DNA of 64,000 nt from Actinobacillus sp. GY-402 (GCF_014843355.1 NZ_CP062137.1:1240001-1304000), one strand, 5' to 3'; counted from the first letter of the stretch, positions 29,732 to 41,821 are shown. Numbers and translations are program-made. The notes: generated by a model from the sequence alone, not told the origin.

Positions 29732-32122
29732 ATGGCAGGCGAACAACGAAATACTTCCTCAAAATCTAACGAAAACGTCAAAAATACGGTACCTTGGACC
29801 CAAACCTGGAAAATGACCGCCCTAAAAATCGCATTTACCGGCGCGTCGTTATTTGCGTTTTACGGAATTTATTTAGACGGACAAATCCGCTCCAAAATGG
29901 ACGGACAAGTCTGGCGCCTGCCCGCCGAAGTGTACAGCCGGATTCAGAGCATTCGCCTGGCGGATAAATTATCTCTCGAGCAAGTCAAACAACTGTTGCT
30001 TGATAACGATTATCGCCAAACCACGCTGGTTGCCGCGCCGGGCGACTTCAAAATCGAAGACAACACCATCGTCCTTTTGCGCCGCGCCTTTCCATTTCCG
30101 GAACATCCCGAAGCTCAGCGGGTTTTTCGTCTGCGTTTCAACGATAATCAAAAATTAGCCGTCATTGAAGATTTAATCAATCTGAAAGCGATTGATGAAT
30201 TTCGCCTGGCGCCTAAACTCATTGCCATGCTGCAATCGGGAGAGGAAAAAGAAGAACGCCTAGCGATACCGCTGCAAAATTATCCTCGTTTATTGATCGA
30301 CACACTGATTTTAACCGAAGATCGCCGTTTTTATGAACATGGCGGCGTGAGCCCATTGGGTATCGCGCGCGCCATGTATACCAATTTCCGCGCCGGTCAC
30401 ACGGTGCAAGGCGGCAGTACGCTCACTCAGCAGTTAGTCAAAAACCTTTTCCTAACCAACGAACGTTCGCTCAGCCGAAAAATCAACGAAGCCTTTATGG
30501 CGGTAATGCTGGATTTACGTTACGACAAAAATACCATTCTCGAAACCTATCTGAACGAAGTCTATCTCGGACAAAACGGCGATTCCCAAGTACACGGTTT
30601 CGAACTGGCAAGTCATTTCTATTTCGGATTACCGGTTCGCGAAATTAATCTGGATCAAATCGCACTTCTGGTGGGAATGGTGAAAGGCCCTTCTTTGTAC
30701 AACCCTTGGCGTAATCCGAACAACGCTCTCGAACGGCGAAACGTGGTGCTGCGCTTAATGCTGGAACACCAAATGATCGATCAGGAATTGTACGATACGC
30801 TCAGCAAACGCCCGCTTGGCGTGCAAGAACGAGGAAAAATTGCGCGAAATTATCCGGCTTTCATCCAAACTATGCAGGCTGAACTGCGTGAAAATTTAGG
30901 CGAAAACAGAGAAGGTCGCTTACAGGGCGCGCGGATTTTCAGCACGCTGGATCTGAAACAACAAAGTTACGCCGAACAAACCGTGATTAACGCGACGGCG
31001 GAATTACAGTTACGCACCAAAAATCCCGCGCTGCAATCGGCTATGATCATCGCCGATTATAAAAAAGGGGAAATTCGCGCGGTGGTGGGCGGCACCCAAA
31101 CCAATTACGCGGGCTTTAACCGCGCGACCATGGCGCAACGACAAATCGGCTCGCTGGTAAAACCTTCCGTTTATTTGACCGCACTTACTCAGCCGGAATC
31201 ATTCCGTTTAAACACGCCGTTGAACAATCGTCCGATTACCATCAACGTGAAAGGCAGTCCGCCCTGGCAACCGCGCAACTATGACAAACATTACGGCGGT
31301 TCCGTGCTGATGGTTGACGCATTGGCGCGCTCCCTCAATATTCCGACGGTCAATCTGGGCATGAAAGTCGGTTTGAAGAAAGTCATCGAAACTCAGCAAG
31401 CGATGGGCTGGGACAGAGTCAAAATTCCCCGAGTGCCGTCAATGTTGCTAGGCTCATATTCCATTTCGCCTTACGACGTCACGAAACTTTATCAGGTGAT
31501 TGCTAACAACGGCGGCAAAATCCCGCTTTCCACCATTGAAAGCGTTAACGATCGGCAAGGAAATGTTATTTATCGGCATAATACCGAAGCGGAACAAGTC
31601 GTGCCTGCCGAAGCGGCGTTCCAAACCGTTTACGCCATGCAGCAAGCGGTGGAACGCGGCACCGGACGCAGTCTGCAGGAAAATTACGCCGATCTGCATT
31701 TGGCGGGAAAAACCGGCACCACCAACGACGCAAGAGATACCTGGTTTGTCGGTATTGACGGCGAAAATGTGACAACGGTTTGGCTGGGTCGCGATGATAA
31801 CGGCGAAACCAAACTCACCGGCGCCAGCGGCGCATTATATTTGTATAAAGATTATTTAAAACGCACCACGGCAACACCGTTAAAACCGAACAAACCGAAT
31901 GACATAAAATGGGTGGGAATTAACAGTTACGGCAGTTGGGATTGTTACAGTCCAGTCAGAAATATCCCCGTGTGGGCGAATAAAAATCAGAATTTCTGTA
32001 GCGGCGACAGACCGGAAGTGGTCGAAGCGCAACCGGGCGGCGCCGCACCGATTATCGTTCAACCGGCACAACCCGCAGCGCCTCAATATATCCCGATTGA
32101 AGACGCTAAGCCGGCAGGATAA
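29732..32122 (+). CDS. mrcB: Penicillin-binding protein 1B
   Basis: PBP1B polymerises and cross-links peptidoglycan at the outer face of the inner membrane. The 796-residue protein has a short cytoplasmic tail, one membrane helix (about 28-46), a UB2H-like segment (about 60-150), the glycosyltransferase domain with catalytic Glu196 in TEDRRFYEHGG and GGSTLTQQLVKN, and the transpeptidase domain with Ser474-x-x-Lys (GSLVKP), S-L-N and KTGTT motifs. The Pro/Ala-rich tail contains two cysteines near 750-765. It follows yacL by 133 bases that hold an uptake core (29642). Confidence 0.95.
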   Translation: MAGEQRNTSSKSNENVKNTVPWTQTWKMTALKIAFTGASLFAFYGIYLDGQIRSKMDGQVWRLPAEVYSRIQSIRLADKLSLEQVKQLLLDNDYRQTTLVAAPGDFKIEDNTIVLLRRAFPFPEHPEAQRVFRLRFNDNQKLAVIEDLINLKAIDEFRLAPKLIAMLQSGEEKEERLAIPLQNYPRLLIDTLILTEDRRFYEHGGVSPLGIARAMYTNFRAGHTVQGGSTLTQQLVKNLFLTNERSLSRKINEAFMAVMLDLRYDKNTILETYLNEVYLGQNGDSQVHGFELASHFYFGLPVREINLDQIALLVGMVKGPSLYNPWRNPNNALERRNVVLRLMLEHQMIDQELYDTLSKRPLGVQERGKIARNYPAFIQTMQAELRENLGENREGRLQGARIFSTLDLKQQSYAEQTVINATAELQLRTKNPALQSAMIIADYKKGEIRAVVGGTQTNYAGFNRATMAQRQIGSLVKPSVYLTALTQPESFRLNTPLNNRPITINVKGSPPWQPRNYDKHYGGSVLMVDALARSLNIPTVNLGMKVGLKKVIETQQAMGWDRVKIPRVPSMLLGSYSISPYDVTKLYQVIANNGGKIPLSTIESVNDRQGNVIYRHNTEAEQVVPAEAAFQTVYAMQQAVERGTGRSLQENYADLHLAGKTGTTNDARDTWFVGIDGENVTTVWLGRDDNGETKLTGASGALYLYKDYLKRTTATPLKPNKPNDIKWVGINSYGSWDCYSPVRNIPVWANKNQNFCSGDRPEVVEAQPGGAAPIIVQPAQPAAPQYIPIEDAKPAG

Positions 32123-32156
32123 TCCGGCGGCTCGGCAATAATTTAATCATTGATCC

Positions 32157-32189
32157 AAAAGTGCGGGCAAATTTAGCCGCATTTTTTAT
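32157..32189 (+). terminator. mrcB terminator containing an uptake-like core
   Basis: AAGTGCGGG starts at 32159. TGCGG and CCGCA pair around a short A/T-rich loop and are followed by TTTTTT. It lies 35 bases after the mrcB stop. Confidence 0.6.
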
Positions 32190-32242
32190 GCCGATAACCG
32201 AACGCTTCTTAAACCGATTTCATCATTGCCGTAAAAACAGTC

Positions 32243-32270
32243 AAAAAAAAGACCGCACTTTCATGCGGTC
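32243..32270 (-). terminator. gapA terminator built on an uptake sequence
   Basis: On the minus strand GACCGCA, a six-base loop and TGCGGTC are followed by eight T residues. The second arm is a full uptake core (AAGTGCGGT, 32252-32260). Confidence 0.88.
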
Positions 32271-32294
32271 TTTCGTTTCTTCTAATAAAAAGGA

Positions 32295-33338
<1,044 letters not shown>

Positions 33339-33398
33339 TTAAACAAAATTATTACAGTCCGATTTACTCATGATTAAGTATCTACCTGTCACTTCGTG

Positions 33399-33427
33399 AT
33401 TATAGCACGGTTTCCTTACAGAACAAT
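33399..33427 (-). promoter_or_regulatory. Probable gapA promoter
   Basis: A perfect TATAAT (33399-33404, minus strand) lies about 85 bases upstream of gapA, with TTGTTC 16 bases further up. This leaves a leader of roughly 80 bases before the AGAAGGTG ribosome site. Confidence 0.65.
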
Positions 33428-33589
33428 CCAGACTACGGAAATAACTATAACAGATAAGTATTTCGTGATCTATGTCAAATTTTCCCGTTTCCCCGCACAA
33501 TTCCAAACGATTCAAAAAACTATGAAAAATTTCACCGCACTTTTGCGTAAAATTTGGCATAATGAAGCAAAAAGAACAGAGGTAAAACC

Positions 33590-34228
33590 ATGGCTCAAGG
33601 CAATTTATACATTCTTTCCGCCCCGAGCGGCGCGGGCAAATCGTCACTTATTGCGGCACTGCTGAAAAACGATACGCAAAACTCCATGATGGTGTCCGTT
33701 TCCCACACCACGCGCCCACCCCGTCCCGGCGAACAAAACGGCGTGCATTACCATTTTGTGAACGTCGAAGAATTCGAAACTCTGATTGAACAGGACGCCT
33801 TTTTGGAATACGCCAAAGTGTTCGGCGGCAACTATTACGGCACCTCCCTGCCGGCAATCGAAAAAAACCTCGCCGCGGGGATTGACGTTTTTCTGGACAT
33901 CGACTGGCAGGGCGCTCAACAAATTCGCCAAAAAGTGCCGAATGTAAAAAGTATTTTTATTCTTCCGCCTTCTTTGCAGGAACTGGAGCGCCGCCTTATC
34001 GGACGCGGTCAGGACAGCGCCGAGGTAATCGCGGATCGCATGTCGAAAGCGGTGGATGAAATATCCCATTACAACGAATACGATTATGTGATCGTAAACG
34101 ACGATTTTCATCAGGCATTGGCGGATTTAGTCCACATTCTGCGGGCGGAAAAATTAACTCTGGCTTATCAGGAAACACAAAATCGCGCATTAATTCAGGA
34201 ATTACTGGCAAAACAGACCGCACTTTAG
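33590..34228 (+). CDS. gmk: Guanylate kinase
   Basis: Gmk phosphorylates GMP to GDP. The 212-residue protein carries the P-loop [11 protein letters not shown], the GMP-binding [20 protein letters not shown] and [15 protein letters not shown] precedes the ATG by seven bases. It is followed by rpoZ and spoT, the conserved gmk-rpoZ-spoT order that joins GTP pool, RNA polymerase omega and ppGpp metabolism. Its last codons contain an uptake core (34217). Confidence 0.97.
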   Translation: MAQGNLYILSAPSGAGKSSLIAALLKNDTQNSMMVSVSHTTRPPRPGEQNGVHYHFVNVEEFETLIEQDAFLEYAKVFGGNYYGTSLPAIEKNLAAGIDVFLDIDWQGAQQIRQKVPNVKSIFILPPSLQELERRLIGRGQDSAEVIADRMSKAVDEISHYNEYDYVIVNDDFHQALADLVHILRAEKLTLAYQETQNRALIQELLAKQTAL

Positions 34229-34284
34229 TATGATTAACAATCCTTTAAAACGAACTTAAAAGAATAAATTTGGAGTAAATAATT

Positions 34285-34551
34285 ATGGCGCGCGTAACAG
34301 TGCAAGATGCAGTGGAAAAAATCGGTAACCGTTTTGATTTAATTTTAACCGCAGCCCGTCGAGCAAGACAGTTGCAGTTAAATCAACGCGAACCCTTGGT
34401 ACCGGAAGACAACGACAAACCGACCGTGATTGCGTTACGGGAAATCGAAAAAGGCTTAATCAACGACGATATTATGGATGCGCAAGAGCGTCAGGACGCG
34501 TTATTGCAAAATCAGAGCGAAGAAGCCGCCATTTCTTTATTGACCGCTTAA
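34285..34551 (+). CDS. rpoZ: RNA polymerase omega subunit
   Basis: The omega subunit helps assemble RNA polymerase and forms one ppGpp-binding site with beta-prime. The 88-residue protein starts [31 protein letters not shown] and has [15 protein letters not shown], the usual family sequence. GGAG precedes the start by eight bases. It sits between gmk and spoT. Confidence 0.97.
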   Translation: MARVTVQDAVEKIGNRFDLILTAARRARQLQLNQREPLVPEDNDKPTVIALREIEKGLINDDIMDAQERQDALLQNQSEEAAISLLTA

Positions 34552-34598
34552 TTCTATTAAAAGTGCGGTCGATTTTTGAATAATTTTAAGGGGGACTT

Positions 34599-36461
34599 AT
34601 GGATTTGTTTGAACCTTTAGATCACATTATTCAGGAATATTTGCCCCCCGAGCAAATCGAATTGGTGAAGCGCGCATTCGTGATTGCGCGCGACGCCCAC
34701 GAAGGACAATTCCGCTCCAGCGGCGAACCGTACATCACACATCCCGTGGCCGTCGCAAGTATTATTGCGCAAATGCGCCTCGATCACGAAGCGGTTATGG
34801 CCGCACTGCTTCATGATGTCATTGAAGACACACCTTATACCGAAGAACAACTTGCCGCGGAATTCGGGCAAAACGTCGCCGAAATCGTGGCCGGCGTATC
34901 CAAACTGGACAAACTGAAATTCCGGACACGCCAAGAAGCGCAGGCGGAAAGTTTCCGTAAAATGATTCTCGCCATGACGAAAGATATTCGCGTGGTGTTA
35001 ATTAAACTTGCCGACCGCACTCACAATATGCGAACGTTGGGTTCGTTGCGTCCCGACAAACGTCGCCGTATCGCTAAAGAAACCTTAGAAATTTATAGCC
35101 CGCTCGCTCATCGTCTCGGCATCGAACATGTGAAAAACGAGCTGGAAGATTTATGCTTTCAGGCGATGCATCCCAAACGTTACGCCGTGTTAACCAAGGT
35201 TATCGAAAACACCCGCGGCAACCAGCACGAGCTCATCGAACCGATTCTGGAAGAACTTGAACAACGACTACGCGCCGCCTATATTCCGTCGCGGGTGTAC
35301 GGTCGCGAAAAGCCGTTGTATTACATTTACAAATCCTTGCGCCAACGCGAACAAAAATTCCGTTCGATTCTGGATATTTACAACTTTCGTGTAGTCGTGA
35401 CCACCATAGACGATTGCTATCGGGCACTGGGTTGCATTCACAGTTTCTATAAACCGAGACCGGGACAAATTAAAGATTACATCGCCGTGCCGAAATCCAA
35501 CGGTTATCAGGCTTTACATACTTTTACCATCGGTCCGAAGGGCGTGCCGGTTGCAGTGCAAATCCGTACGGAAGAAATGGATCAAATCGCCAAAATGGGC
35601 GTGACGGCGCATTGGGTTTACAAACAAGGCGGCAAAAACGACGGTACGACCGCTCAAATTAAAGCACAAAACTGGCTGCAGAATATCATCGATTTACAGC
35701 AAAGTGCGGGCAATTCTTTCGAATTTATTGAAAGTGTTAAATCCGATTTGTTCTCTCATGAAATTTATGTTTTTACCCCGAAAGGACGGATTATCGAGCT
35801 GCCGGAAGGCGCCACCCCGGTGGATTTTGCCTATGCGGTACACACCGACGTAGGCAATTCCTGTGTGGGCGCCAAAGTGGAACGTGCCGATTATCCGCTG
35901 TCTCAGCCGTTGGTTTCGGGACAAACCGTTGAAATTATCACTTCGCCGAACGCCCGACCAAAAGCCGGTTGGTTGAATTTTGTGGTGACGGGACGCGCCA
36001 AATCGAAAATCCGTCAAACCTTAAAAACTCATGAAAATCCGACCGCACTTTCCGACAATAAGCTGCCGCTTCATTGCGCCAAATGTTGTCACCCGATTCC
36101 GGGCGATCCCGTTGCCGGTTATGAAACGTCGGCCAAAGAAATTACCGTGCACCATCAGCAATGCATCAATTTACGCAAACATACCGACCACCTTGTGCCG
36201 GTGTCGCTGGATAACGAACAAAGCGAATTTGAAGCGGAATTACGCATTCAGATGCAAACCCAATCCACTTTGGGCCGTTTAATGAATGCGATTTCTGCGG
36301 CGCAAAGCACGGTACACAGCATTTGGACCGAAGATGCCGATGAAGAAAGTCTGGCGATTCTGTTAGTCACGGCAAAAGATACGGAACATTTGGCGCGCAT
36401 TATTCATCTCATTCGTCGCGTATCGGGCGTGACGGGCGTTAAACGCAATATCAACGCTTAA
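34599..36461 (+). CDS. spoT: Bifunctional (p)ppGpp synthase/hydrolase SpoT, shortened
   Basis: SpoT makes and degrades (p)ppGpp. The catalytic half is complete: HD hydrolase (His72-Asp73 in LLHDVIEDT) and synthetase (YGREKPLYYIYKS, DIYNFRVVV, GYQALHT). The TGS domain (about 388-450) and C-terminal ACT domain (about 545-620) are present, with the Cys motif HCAKCCHPIPGDP at about 492-504. However, from the end of TGS (IRQTLK, 476) only about 16 residues lead to that Cys motif. E. coli SpoT (702 residues) has a helical domain of roughly 80 residues there. The junction linker THENPTALSDNK is encoded by an uptake core (36042-36050). The frame is intact throughout. trmH, which separates spoT and recG in E. 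coli, is absent. Confidence 0.94.
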   Translation: MDLFEPLDHIIQEYLPPEQIELVKRAFVIARDAHEGQFRSSGEPYITHPVAVASIIAQMRLDHEAVMAALLHDVIEDTPYTEEQLAAEFGQNVAEIVAGVSKLDKLKFRTRQEAQAESFRKMILAMTKDIRVVLIKLADRTHNMRTLGSLRPDKRRRIAKETLEIYSPLAHRLGIEHVKNELEDLCFQAMHPKRYAVLTKVIENTRGNQHELIEPILEELEQRLRAAYIPSRVYGREKPLYYIYKSLRQREQKFRSILDIYNFRVVVTTIDDCYRALGCIHSFYKPRPGQIKDYIAVPKSNGYQALHTFTIGPKGVPVAVQIRTEEMDQIAKMGVTAHWVYKQGGKNDGTTAQIKAQNWLQNIIDLQQSAGNSFEFIESVKSDLFSHEIYVFTPKGRIIELPEGATPVDFAYAVHTDVGNSCVGAKVERADYPLSQPLVSGQTVEIITSPNARPKAGWLNFVVTGRAKSKIRQTLKTHENPTALSDNKLPLHCAKCCHPIPGDPVAGYETSAKEITVHHQQCINLRKHTDHLVPVSLDNEQSEFEAELRIQMQTQSTLGRLMNAISAAQSTVHSIWTEDADEESLAILLVTAKDTEHLARIIHLIRRVSGVTGVKRNINA

Positions 36462-36486
36462 CAATTTTCGAAACGGTGCCGAACCG

Positions 36487-38568
36487 ATGACTACGCAATT
36501 ACTTGATGCCGTTCCGCTTACCACACTGTCCGGCGTGGGTGCGGCGGTTGCCGCCAAATTAAGCCGAATCGGCATCAATAATCTGCAGGATCTATTGTTC
36601 CATCTGCCCGCCCGTTACGAAGATCGCACCCACATTACGCCTATCGCCGATGTCCGTCCCGAACAATACGCCACCATCGAAGGCACGGTGCAAACTTGCG
36701 AAGTGCAATTCGGACGACGACCGATTCTGACCGTCAGCCTATCCGACGGCAGCTCAAAAATCATGTTGCGCTTTTTCAATTTTAACGCCGGCATGCGCAA
36801 CGGTTTTCAAATCGGCGCACGGATTAAGGCTTTCGGCGAAATTAAGCGCGGCCGGTTTATGGCGGAAATTCATCATCCCGAATACCAAATCATTCGCGAT
36901 AATCAGCCCATTCAACTGGAAGAAACGCTCACTCCGGTTTACGCCACCACTGAAGGTTTAAAACAGGCGTCATTGCGGAAATTAACGGATCAGGCACTGA
37001 CGTTGCTGGATAAAGTTCAGCTGACGGAAATTTTGCCCGATGAATTTAACCCACATCCTTTCAGCCTGAAAGAGGCGCTGCGTTTTCTGCACCGTCCGCC
37101 ACCGGACGTGTCGCTGGAAACCTTAGAAAAAGGTCAACATCCGGCGCAAGTGCGGTTAATTTTTGAAGAGTTATTGGCGCATAATCTGGCGATGCAGAAA
37201 GTCCGGCTCGGTACGCAGCAACATTACGCTTTGCCGCTGGTTCACCAAACGGATTTAAAACAACGCTTTCTGGCGCAACTTCCTTTCCGCCCCACCAACG
37301 CGCAGTTACGCGTCACCGCCGATATCGAGCGGGATTTGGCGCAATCGCATCCTATGATGCGTTTGGTCCAGGGCGATGTCGGTTCAGGTAAAACCTTAGT
37401 CGCCGCCTTAGCCGCCATCGCCGCTGTCGACAACGGCAAGCAGGTAGCGTTAATGGCGCCGACGGAAATTCTGGCGGAACAGCACGCGGAAAACTTCCGT
37501 CGCTGGCTGGAACCTTTTAATCTCCGCGTGGGCTGGCTGGCCGGCAAAGTGAAAGGTAAAGCGCGCCAGGCCGTATTGAGTGAAATTCAACAGGGCGAAG
37601 TACAAATGGTGGTCGGCACTCACGCGCTGTTTCAGGAAGAAGTGAAATTCGCCGATCTTGCTTTGGTGATTATCGACGAACAACACCGTTTCGGTGTGCA
37701 TCAACGTTTAATGTTACGTGAAAAAGGCGAAAATTCGGGCGTTTATCCACACCAGCTGATCATGACCGCCACCCCGATTCCCCGCACCCTGGCAATGACG
37801 GTTTACGCCGATTTGGATACTTCCGTTATCGACGAACTGCCGCCGGGACGCACGCCCATCACCACCGTGGTGATGTCGGAAGAGCGCCGCGCGGAAATTG
37901 TCGCGCGCGTACACCACGCCTGCGCCCATGAAAAACGTCAGGCTTATTGGGTTTGCACGCTTATCGATGAAAGCGAAGTGCTGGAAGCGCAGGCGGCGGA
38001 AGCCACCGCGGAAGATTTGCAAAAAGCGCTGCCCCATTTGCGGATCGGATTGGTTCACGGGCGTATGAAGCCCGCCGAAAAACAGGACATTATGGCGCGT
38101 TTCAAGGCGGCCGAACTGGATCTGTTAGTCGCCACCACGGTCATTGAAGTGGGAGTGGACGTTCCCAACGCCAGCCTGATGATTATCGAAAACGCCGAGC
38201 GGCTCGGTTTGTCGCAGTTGCATCAATTACGCGGACGGGTCGGACGCGGCAGCACCGCATCATTTTGCGTATTAATGTACAAGCCGCCGCTGGGTAAAAT
38301 TTCCCGAAAGCGATTGCAGGTTTTGCGTGACAGTCAGGACGGTTTCGTGATTTCGGAGAAAGATTTGGAAATCCGCGGCCCGGGCGAAGTGTTGGGAACC
38401 AAACAAACCGGTATCGCAGAATTCAGAGTGGCCGATTTAATGCGCGATCGTCGCATGATCCCGACAGTCCAACATTACGCCAAACAGCTTATAGCCAAAT
38501 ACCCGGACACCGCCGAAGCGCTGATCAAACGCTGGTTGAACAACCGCGAAATTTACAGCAACGCCTGA
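36487..38568 (+). CDS. recG: ATP-dependent DNA helicase RecG
   Basis: RecG reverses stalled forks and branch-migrates Holliday junctions. The 693-residue product has the N-terminal wedge/OB domain (about 60-160), helicase motif I GDVGSGKTLVA, Walker B IIDEQHRFGVHQR, motif III TATPIPRT, and motif VI region QLRGRVGRG. Length equals that of E. coli RecG. It begins 25 bases after spoT on the same strand and converges on pntB across a bidirectional terminator. Confidence 0.97.
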   Translation: MTTQLLDAVPLTTLSGVGAAVAAKLSRIGINNLQDLLFHLPARYEDRTHITPIADVRPEQYATIEGTVQTCEVQFGRRPILTVSLSDGSSKIMLRFFNFNAGMRNGFQIGARIKAFGEIKRGRFMAEIHHPEYQIIRDNQPIQLEETLTPVYATTEGLKQASLRKLTDQALTLLDKVQLTEILPDEFNPHPFSLKEALRFLHRPPPDVSLETLEKGQHPAQVRLIFEELLAHNLAMQKVRLGTQQHYALPLVHQTDLKQRFLAQLPFRPTNAQLRVTADIERDLAQSHPMMRLVQGDVGSGKTLVAALAAIAAVDNGKQVALMAPTEILAEQHAENFRRWLEPFNLRVGWLAGKVKGKARQAVLSEIQQGEVQMVVGTHALFQEEVKFADLALVIIDEQHRFGVHQRLMLREKGENSGVYPHQLIMTATPIPRTLAMTVYADLDTSVIDELPPGRTPITTVVMSEERRAEIVARVHHACAHEKRQAYWVCTLIDESEVLEAQAAEATAEDLQKALPHLRIGLVHGRMKPAEKQDIMARFKAAELDLLVATTVIEVGVDVPNASLMIIENAERLGLSQLHQLRGRVGRGSTASFCVLMYKPPLGKISRKRLQVLRDSQDGFVISEKDLEIRGPGEVLGTKQTGIAEFRVADLMRDRRMIPTVQHYAKQLIAKYPDTAEALIKRWLNNREIYSNA

Positions 38569-38607
38569 CATCCTCCTTGTTCATCCCTTTAAAAAACGAT
38601 AAAAAAA

Positions 38608-38662
38608 TCGCCCGCACTTTACAGTAATGCTCAAAGTGCGGGCGAAAAACGTAACGTTTTTT
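38608..38662. terminator. Bidirectional terminator of two hairpins, uptake-like cores
   Basis: TCGCCCGCACTTT (38608-38620) pairs perfectly with AAAGTGCGGGCGA (38633-38645); both are the G-ending core variant. Next to it AAAAACGTaACGTTTTT forms a second hairpin with a T-run for recG. The minus strand gives a T-run for pntB. Confidence 0.85.
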
Positions 38663-38667
38663 ATTAA

Positions 38668-40119
38668 TTACAGCGCTTTCAGAATGTCATCCACACGTTC
38701 TTTAGCATCGCCGAATAACATTTGAGTGTTTTCTTTGAAGAATAACGGATTTTGCACGCCGGCGTAACCCACCGCCATTGACCGTTTGAATACGATCACA
38801 TTTTGTGCTTTCCATACTTCCAGCACCGGCATACCGGCAATCGGGCTGTTCGGATCGTCCAATGCCGCCGGATTCACCGTGTCATTGGCGCCGATAACCA
38901 ACACTACGTCGGTATCTTCGAAATCATCGTTGATTTCATCCATTTCCAGCACCACATCATAAGGCACTTTCGCTTCCGCCAGTAACACATTCATATGACC
39001 CGGCAAACGTCCCGCAACCGGATGAATACCGAAACGCACGTTCACGCCGCGTTCACGCAGTTTTTGCGTCATTTCCGCGACCGGATATTGCGCCTGCGCC
39101 ACCGCCATACCATATCCCGGAGTAATAATGACCGAACCGGCATTTTTCAGCAATTCCGCCACCTCTTCCGCCGTTGTCTCGCGGTGTTCGCCTTGTTCGG
39201 CATCGGAAGATGAAACGATATCGTTACCGAATCCGCCGGCAATCACGCTGATGAAGGAACGGTTCATGGCTTTACACATAATGTAAGACAGAATCGCACC
39301 GGAAGAACCCACTAACGCACCGGTCACAATCAACAAGTCATTGTTTAACATGAAACCTGCCGCCGCGGCCGCCCAACCGGAATAAGAATTCAGCATGGAA
39401 ACCACCACCGGCATATCGGCGCCGCCGATAGAAGCCACCAAATGCCAGCCAAAAGCAAGAGCAATCGCCGTCATCAATAAAACCGGGAAAATATTTTCCG
39501 GATTATTCAAGAATGCCACCATTAACAACGCAGAAACCACCAACGCCGCTAAATTCAATTTATGGCGATGCGGTAACATCAACGCTTTGGAATTAATTAT
39601 GCCGCGCAATTTTCCGAAAGCCACCACTGAGCCGGTAAAGGTTACCGCCCCGATAAAGATGCCTAAGAACACTTCTACGTTATGAATGTTGTTTAACACC
39701 GTCTGTTCCGCGTCAAACGCTTCTCTCGCCGCCTGTTGCGCCGCTTCGCTGACAAACGCCGTGCCGACGGGCGCAACAAATTCCGGTTCCACATGCAGAC
39801 CAAAACTGTTAAAACCGACCAAAACGGCGGCTAAACCCACAAAACTGTGCAGAATGGCGACTAATTCCGGCATTTCCGTCATTTCAACTTTTAACGCACG
39901 ATGAATACCGATAACCGCGCCGATGATCATTGCTACAATAATCCAGAACTGACCTTCGGTTTGCGGACCGAAAATCGTTGCAATCAGCGCAATGGTCATC
40001 CCAACAATACCATACCAACAACCCGCTTTTGCCGTTTCATGTTTAGAAAGACCCGCCAGGCTCATAATAAACAGCAATGCCGATACAATGTATGCGGCTT
40101 GTACTAAACCTACTGACAT
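38668..40119 (-). CDS. pntB: NAD(P) transhydrogenase subunit beta
   Basis: PntB, with PntA, uses the proton gradient to transfer hydride from NADH to NADP+. The 483-residue protein has about nine membrane segments followed by the soluble NADP(H)-binding domain with [34 protein letters not shown] and [12 protein letters not shown]. Length matches the family. AAGGAGA is six bases before the start and the gene follows pntA after 11 bases, as an operon. Confidence 0.96.
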   Translation of the reverse strand: MSVGLVQAAYIVSALLFIMSLAGLSKHETAKAGCWYGIVGMTIALIATIFGPQTEGQFWIIVAMIIGAVIGIHRALKVEMTEMPELVAILHSFVGLAAVLVGFNSFGLHVEPEFVAPVGTAFVSEAAQQAAREAFDAEQTVLNNIHNVEVFLGIFIGAVTFTGSVVAFGKLRGIINSKALMLPHRHKLNLAALVVSALLMVAFLNNPENIFPVLLMTAIALAFGWHLVASIGGADMPVVVSMLNSYSGWAAAAAGFMLNNDLLIVTGALVGSSGAILSYIMCKAMNRSFISVIAGGFGNDIVSSSDAEQGEHRETTAEEVAELLKNAGSVIITPGYGMAVAQAQYPVAEMTQKLRERGVNVRFGIHPVAGRLPGHMNVLLAEAKVPYDVVLEMDEINDDFEDTDVVLVIGANDTVNPAALDDPNSPIAGMPVLEVWKAQNVIVFKRSMAVGYAGVQNPLFFKENTQMLFGDAKERVDDILKAL

Positions 40120-40130
40120 TATATTTCTCC

Positions 40131-41663
40131 TTAACCTTTTCTAAACATGGAAAGCATACGTTGAGTGACTTTAAAGCCGCCGAAAATATTGATGCTGGCG
40201 ACTAAAATCGCGATAAACGCCAGAACGCTGACATAAAAACTGCCCTGCGCGATTTGCAGAACCGCACCGACGATAATAATCCCCGAAATGGCATTGGTTA
40301 CCGCCATTAACGGCGTATGCAGCGCATGACTGACGTTCCAGACTACGTAATATCCCACCACGCAAGACAACACAAATACCGTAAAATGAGACAAGAATGC
40401 CGCCGGCGTCACCGCCGCCAACCACAGGAATAGCACAACGATCGCCGCCATAATGCCGTATTTCACACGCGGATTCATCGGTTCTTTTTCTTTCTTCGCC
40501 GCTGGTGCCGCCGCCGCTTTTTGTTGCGGCTGGGCGGAAACCTGAATCGGCGGAGCCGGCCAGGTGACTTCGCCGTCGCGAATAACCGTCACGCCACGTA
40601 AGACCACATCATCAAAATTAATATCAATCTGACCGTCTTTATTCGGCGCCAGCAATTTCAACAGGTTGACTAAATTGGTACCGTAAAGTTGGGAGGATTG
40701 GGTCGGCAGACGGGCCGGAAAATCCGTATAACCGATGACTTTGACCTGATTTTCCGTCACGACCACTTCACCCGCTTCGGTGTATTCGCAGTTACCGCCG
40801 GTTAAGGCCGCCAAGTCCACAATCACCGAACCCGGTTTCATGGAATTCACCATTTCTTTAGTGATTAAACGCGGAGCCGGTTTGCCCGGAATCGCAGCGG
40901 TAGTGATGATAATATCCACTTCTTTCGCTTGTGCCGCATAGAGCTCCATGGCTCGACGGTTAAATTCTTCCGACATCACCTTGGCATAGCCGTCGCCGGA
41001 ACCGCCTTCTTCTTCAAAATCGATTTCCAGGAAATCGGCGCCCATGGATTTCACCTGCTCTTTCACTTCGGGACGAGAGTCAAAAGCGCGCACGATAGCG
41101 CCCAGACTGTTTGCCGCACCGATAGCCGCCAAGCCGGCCACGCCCGCACCAATCACCAGCACTTTCGCCGGCGGCACTTTTCCCGCTGCGGTAATTTGTC
41201 CGGTAAAGAAACTGCCGAAAGCGTTCGCCGCTTCAATCACGGCGCGATAGCCCGAAATATTTGCCATGGAAGATAAGGCGTCGAGCGCCTGAGCCCGCGA
41301 AATACGCGGCACGGCATCCATTGCCAGCACGTTAATTTTTTTCGCTGATAACTTTTCCATTAATTGCGGATTTTGCGCCGGCCAAATAAAACTGACCAAC
41401 GTCGCCCCGTCTTTTATCAGCGCGATTTCCTCTTCCGTCGGGGCATTCACTTTGAAAATAATGTCCGCACTCCAAACATCCTGTTGGGAACCCACGGATG
41501 CGCCGGCTGCAGTAAAGGCATTATCTTCAAAACTCGCTTTAAAGCCCGCATCATTTTCGACGACGACATCAAAGCCGAGCTTTTTAATCTGTTCAACGGT
41601 TTTTGGCGTTGCCGCCACGCGAGTTTCACCGTTGAGCCGTTCTCTTGGTACACCAATTAGCAT
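40131..41663 (-). CDS. pntA: NAD(P) transhydrogenase subunit alpha
   Basis: PntA provides the NAD(H)-binding domain (related to alanine dehydrogenase) and four C-terminal membrane helices. The 510-residue protein starts [20 protein letters not shown], contains [18 protein letters not shown] and [17 protein letters not shown], and has a Pro/Ala linker (about 385-400) before the membrane part. I chose ATG 41663 with AAGGAAA upstream; an in-frame ATG 11 codons earlier lacks such a site and the chosen start gives the E. coli length. It is divergent from fhuC. Confidence 0.96.
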   Translation of the reverse strand: MLIGVPRERLNGETRVAATPKTVEQIKKLGFDVVVENDAGFKASFEDNAFTAAGASVGSQQDVWSADIIFKVNAPTEEEIALIKDGATLVSFIWPAQNPQLMEKLSAKKINVLAMDAVPRISRAQALDALSSMANISGYRAVIEAANAFGSFFTGQITAAGKVPPAKVLVIGAGVAGLAAIGAANSLGAIVRAFDSRPEVKEQVKSMGADFLEIDFEEEGGSGDGYAKVMSEEFNRRAMELYAAQAKEVDIIITTAAIPGKPAPRLITKEMVNSMKPGSVIVDLAALTGGNCEYTEAGEVVVTENQVKVIGYTDFPARLPTQSSQLYGTNLVNLLKLLAPNKDGQIDINFDDVVLRGVTVIRDGEVTWPAPPIQVSAQPQQKAAAAPAAKKEKEPMNPRVKYGIMAAIVVLFLWLAAVTPAAFLSHFTVFVLSCVVGYYVVWNVSHALHTPLMAVTNAISGIIIVGAVLQIAQGSFYVSVLAFIAILVASINIFGGFKVTQRMLSMFRKG

Positions 41664-41821
41664 AATGTTTCCTTCATTTGGTTGGTGATATTTCATTTAA
41701 AGCCGCCCTGCGACCGCTTTAAACCCCTATAAGTCTCAAAACCTAGTCAGGTTTCTCACTTTATCATTAAAAAGAAGAAAAAAGAAAAGTATTTTTACAG
41801 CAAAAAGCAATTAATTTGAAA

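Noticed and set aside
29541..29816. 91-codon frame overlapping yacL and mrcB
   Set aside because: It shares DNA with two well-supported genes in a different frame and has no similarity to any family I know.
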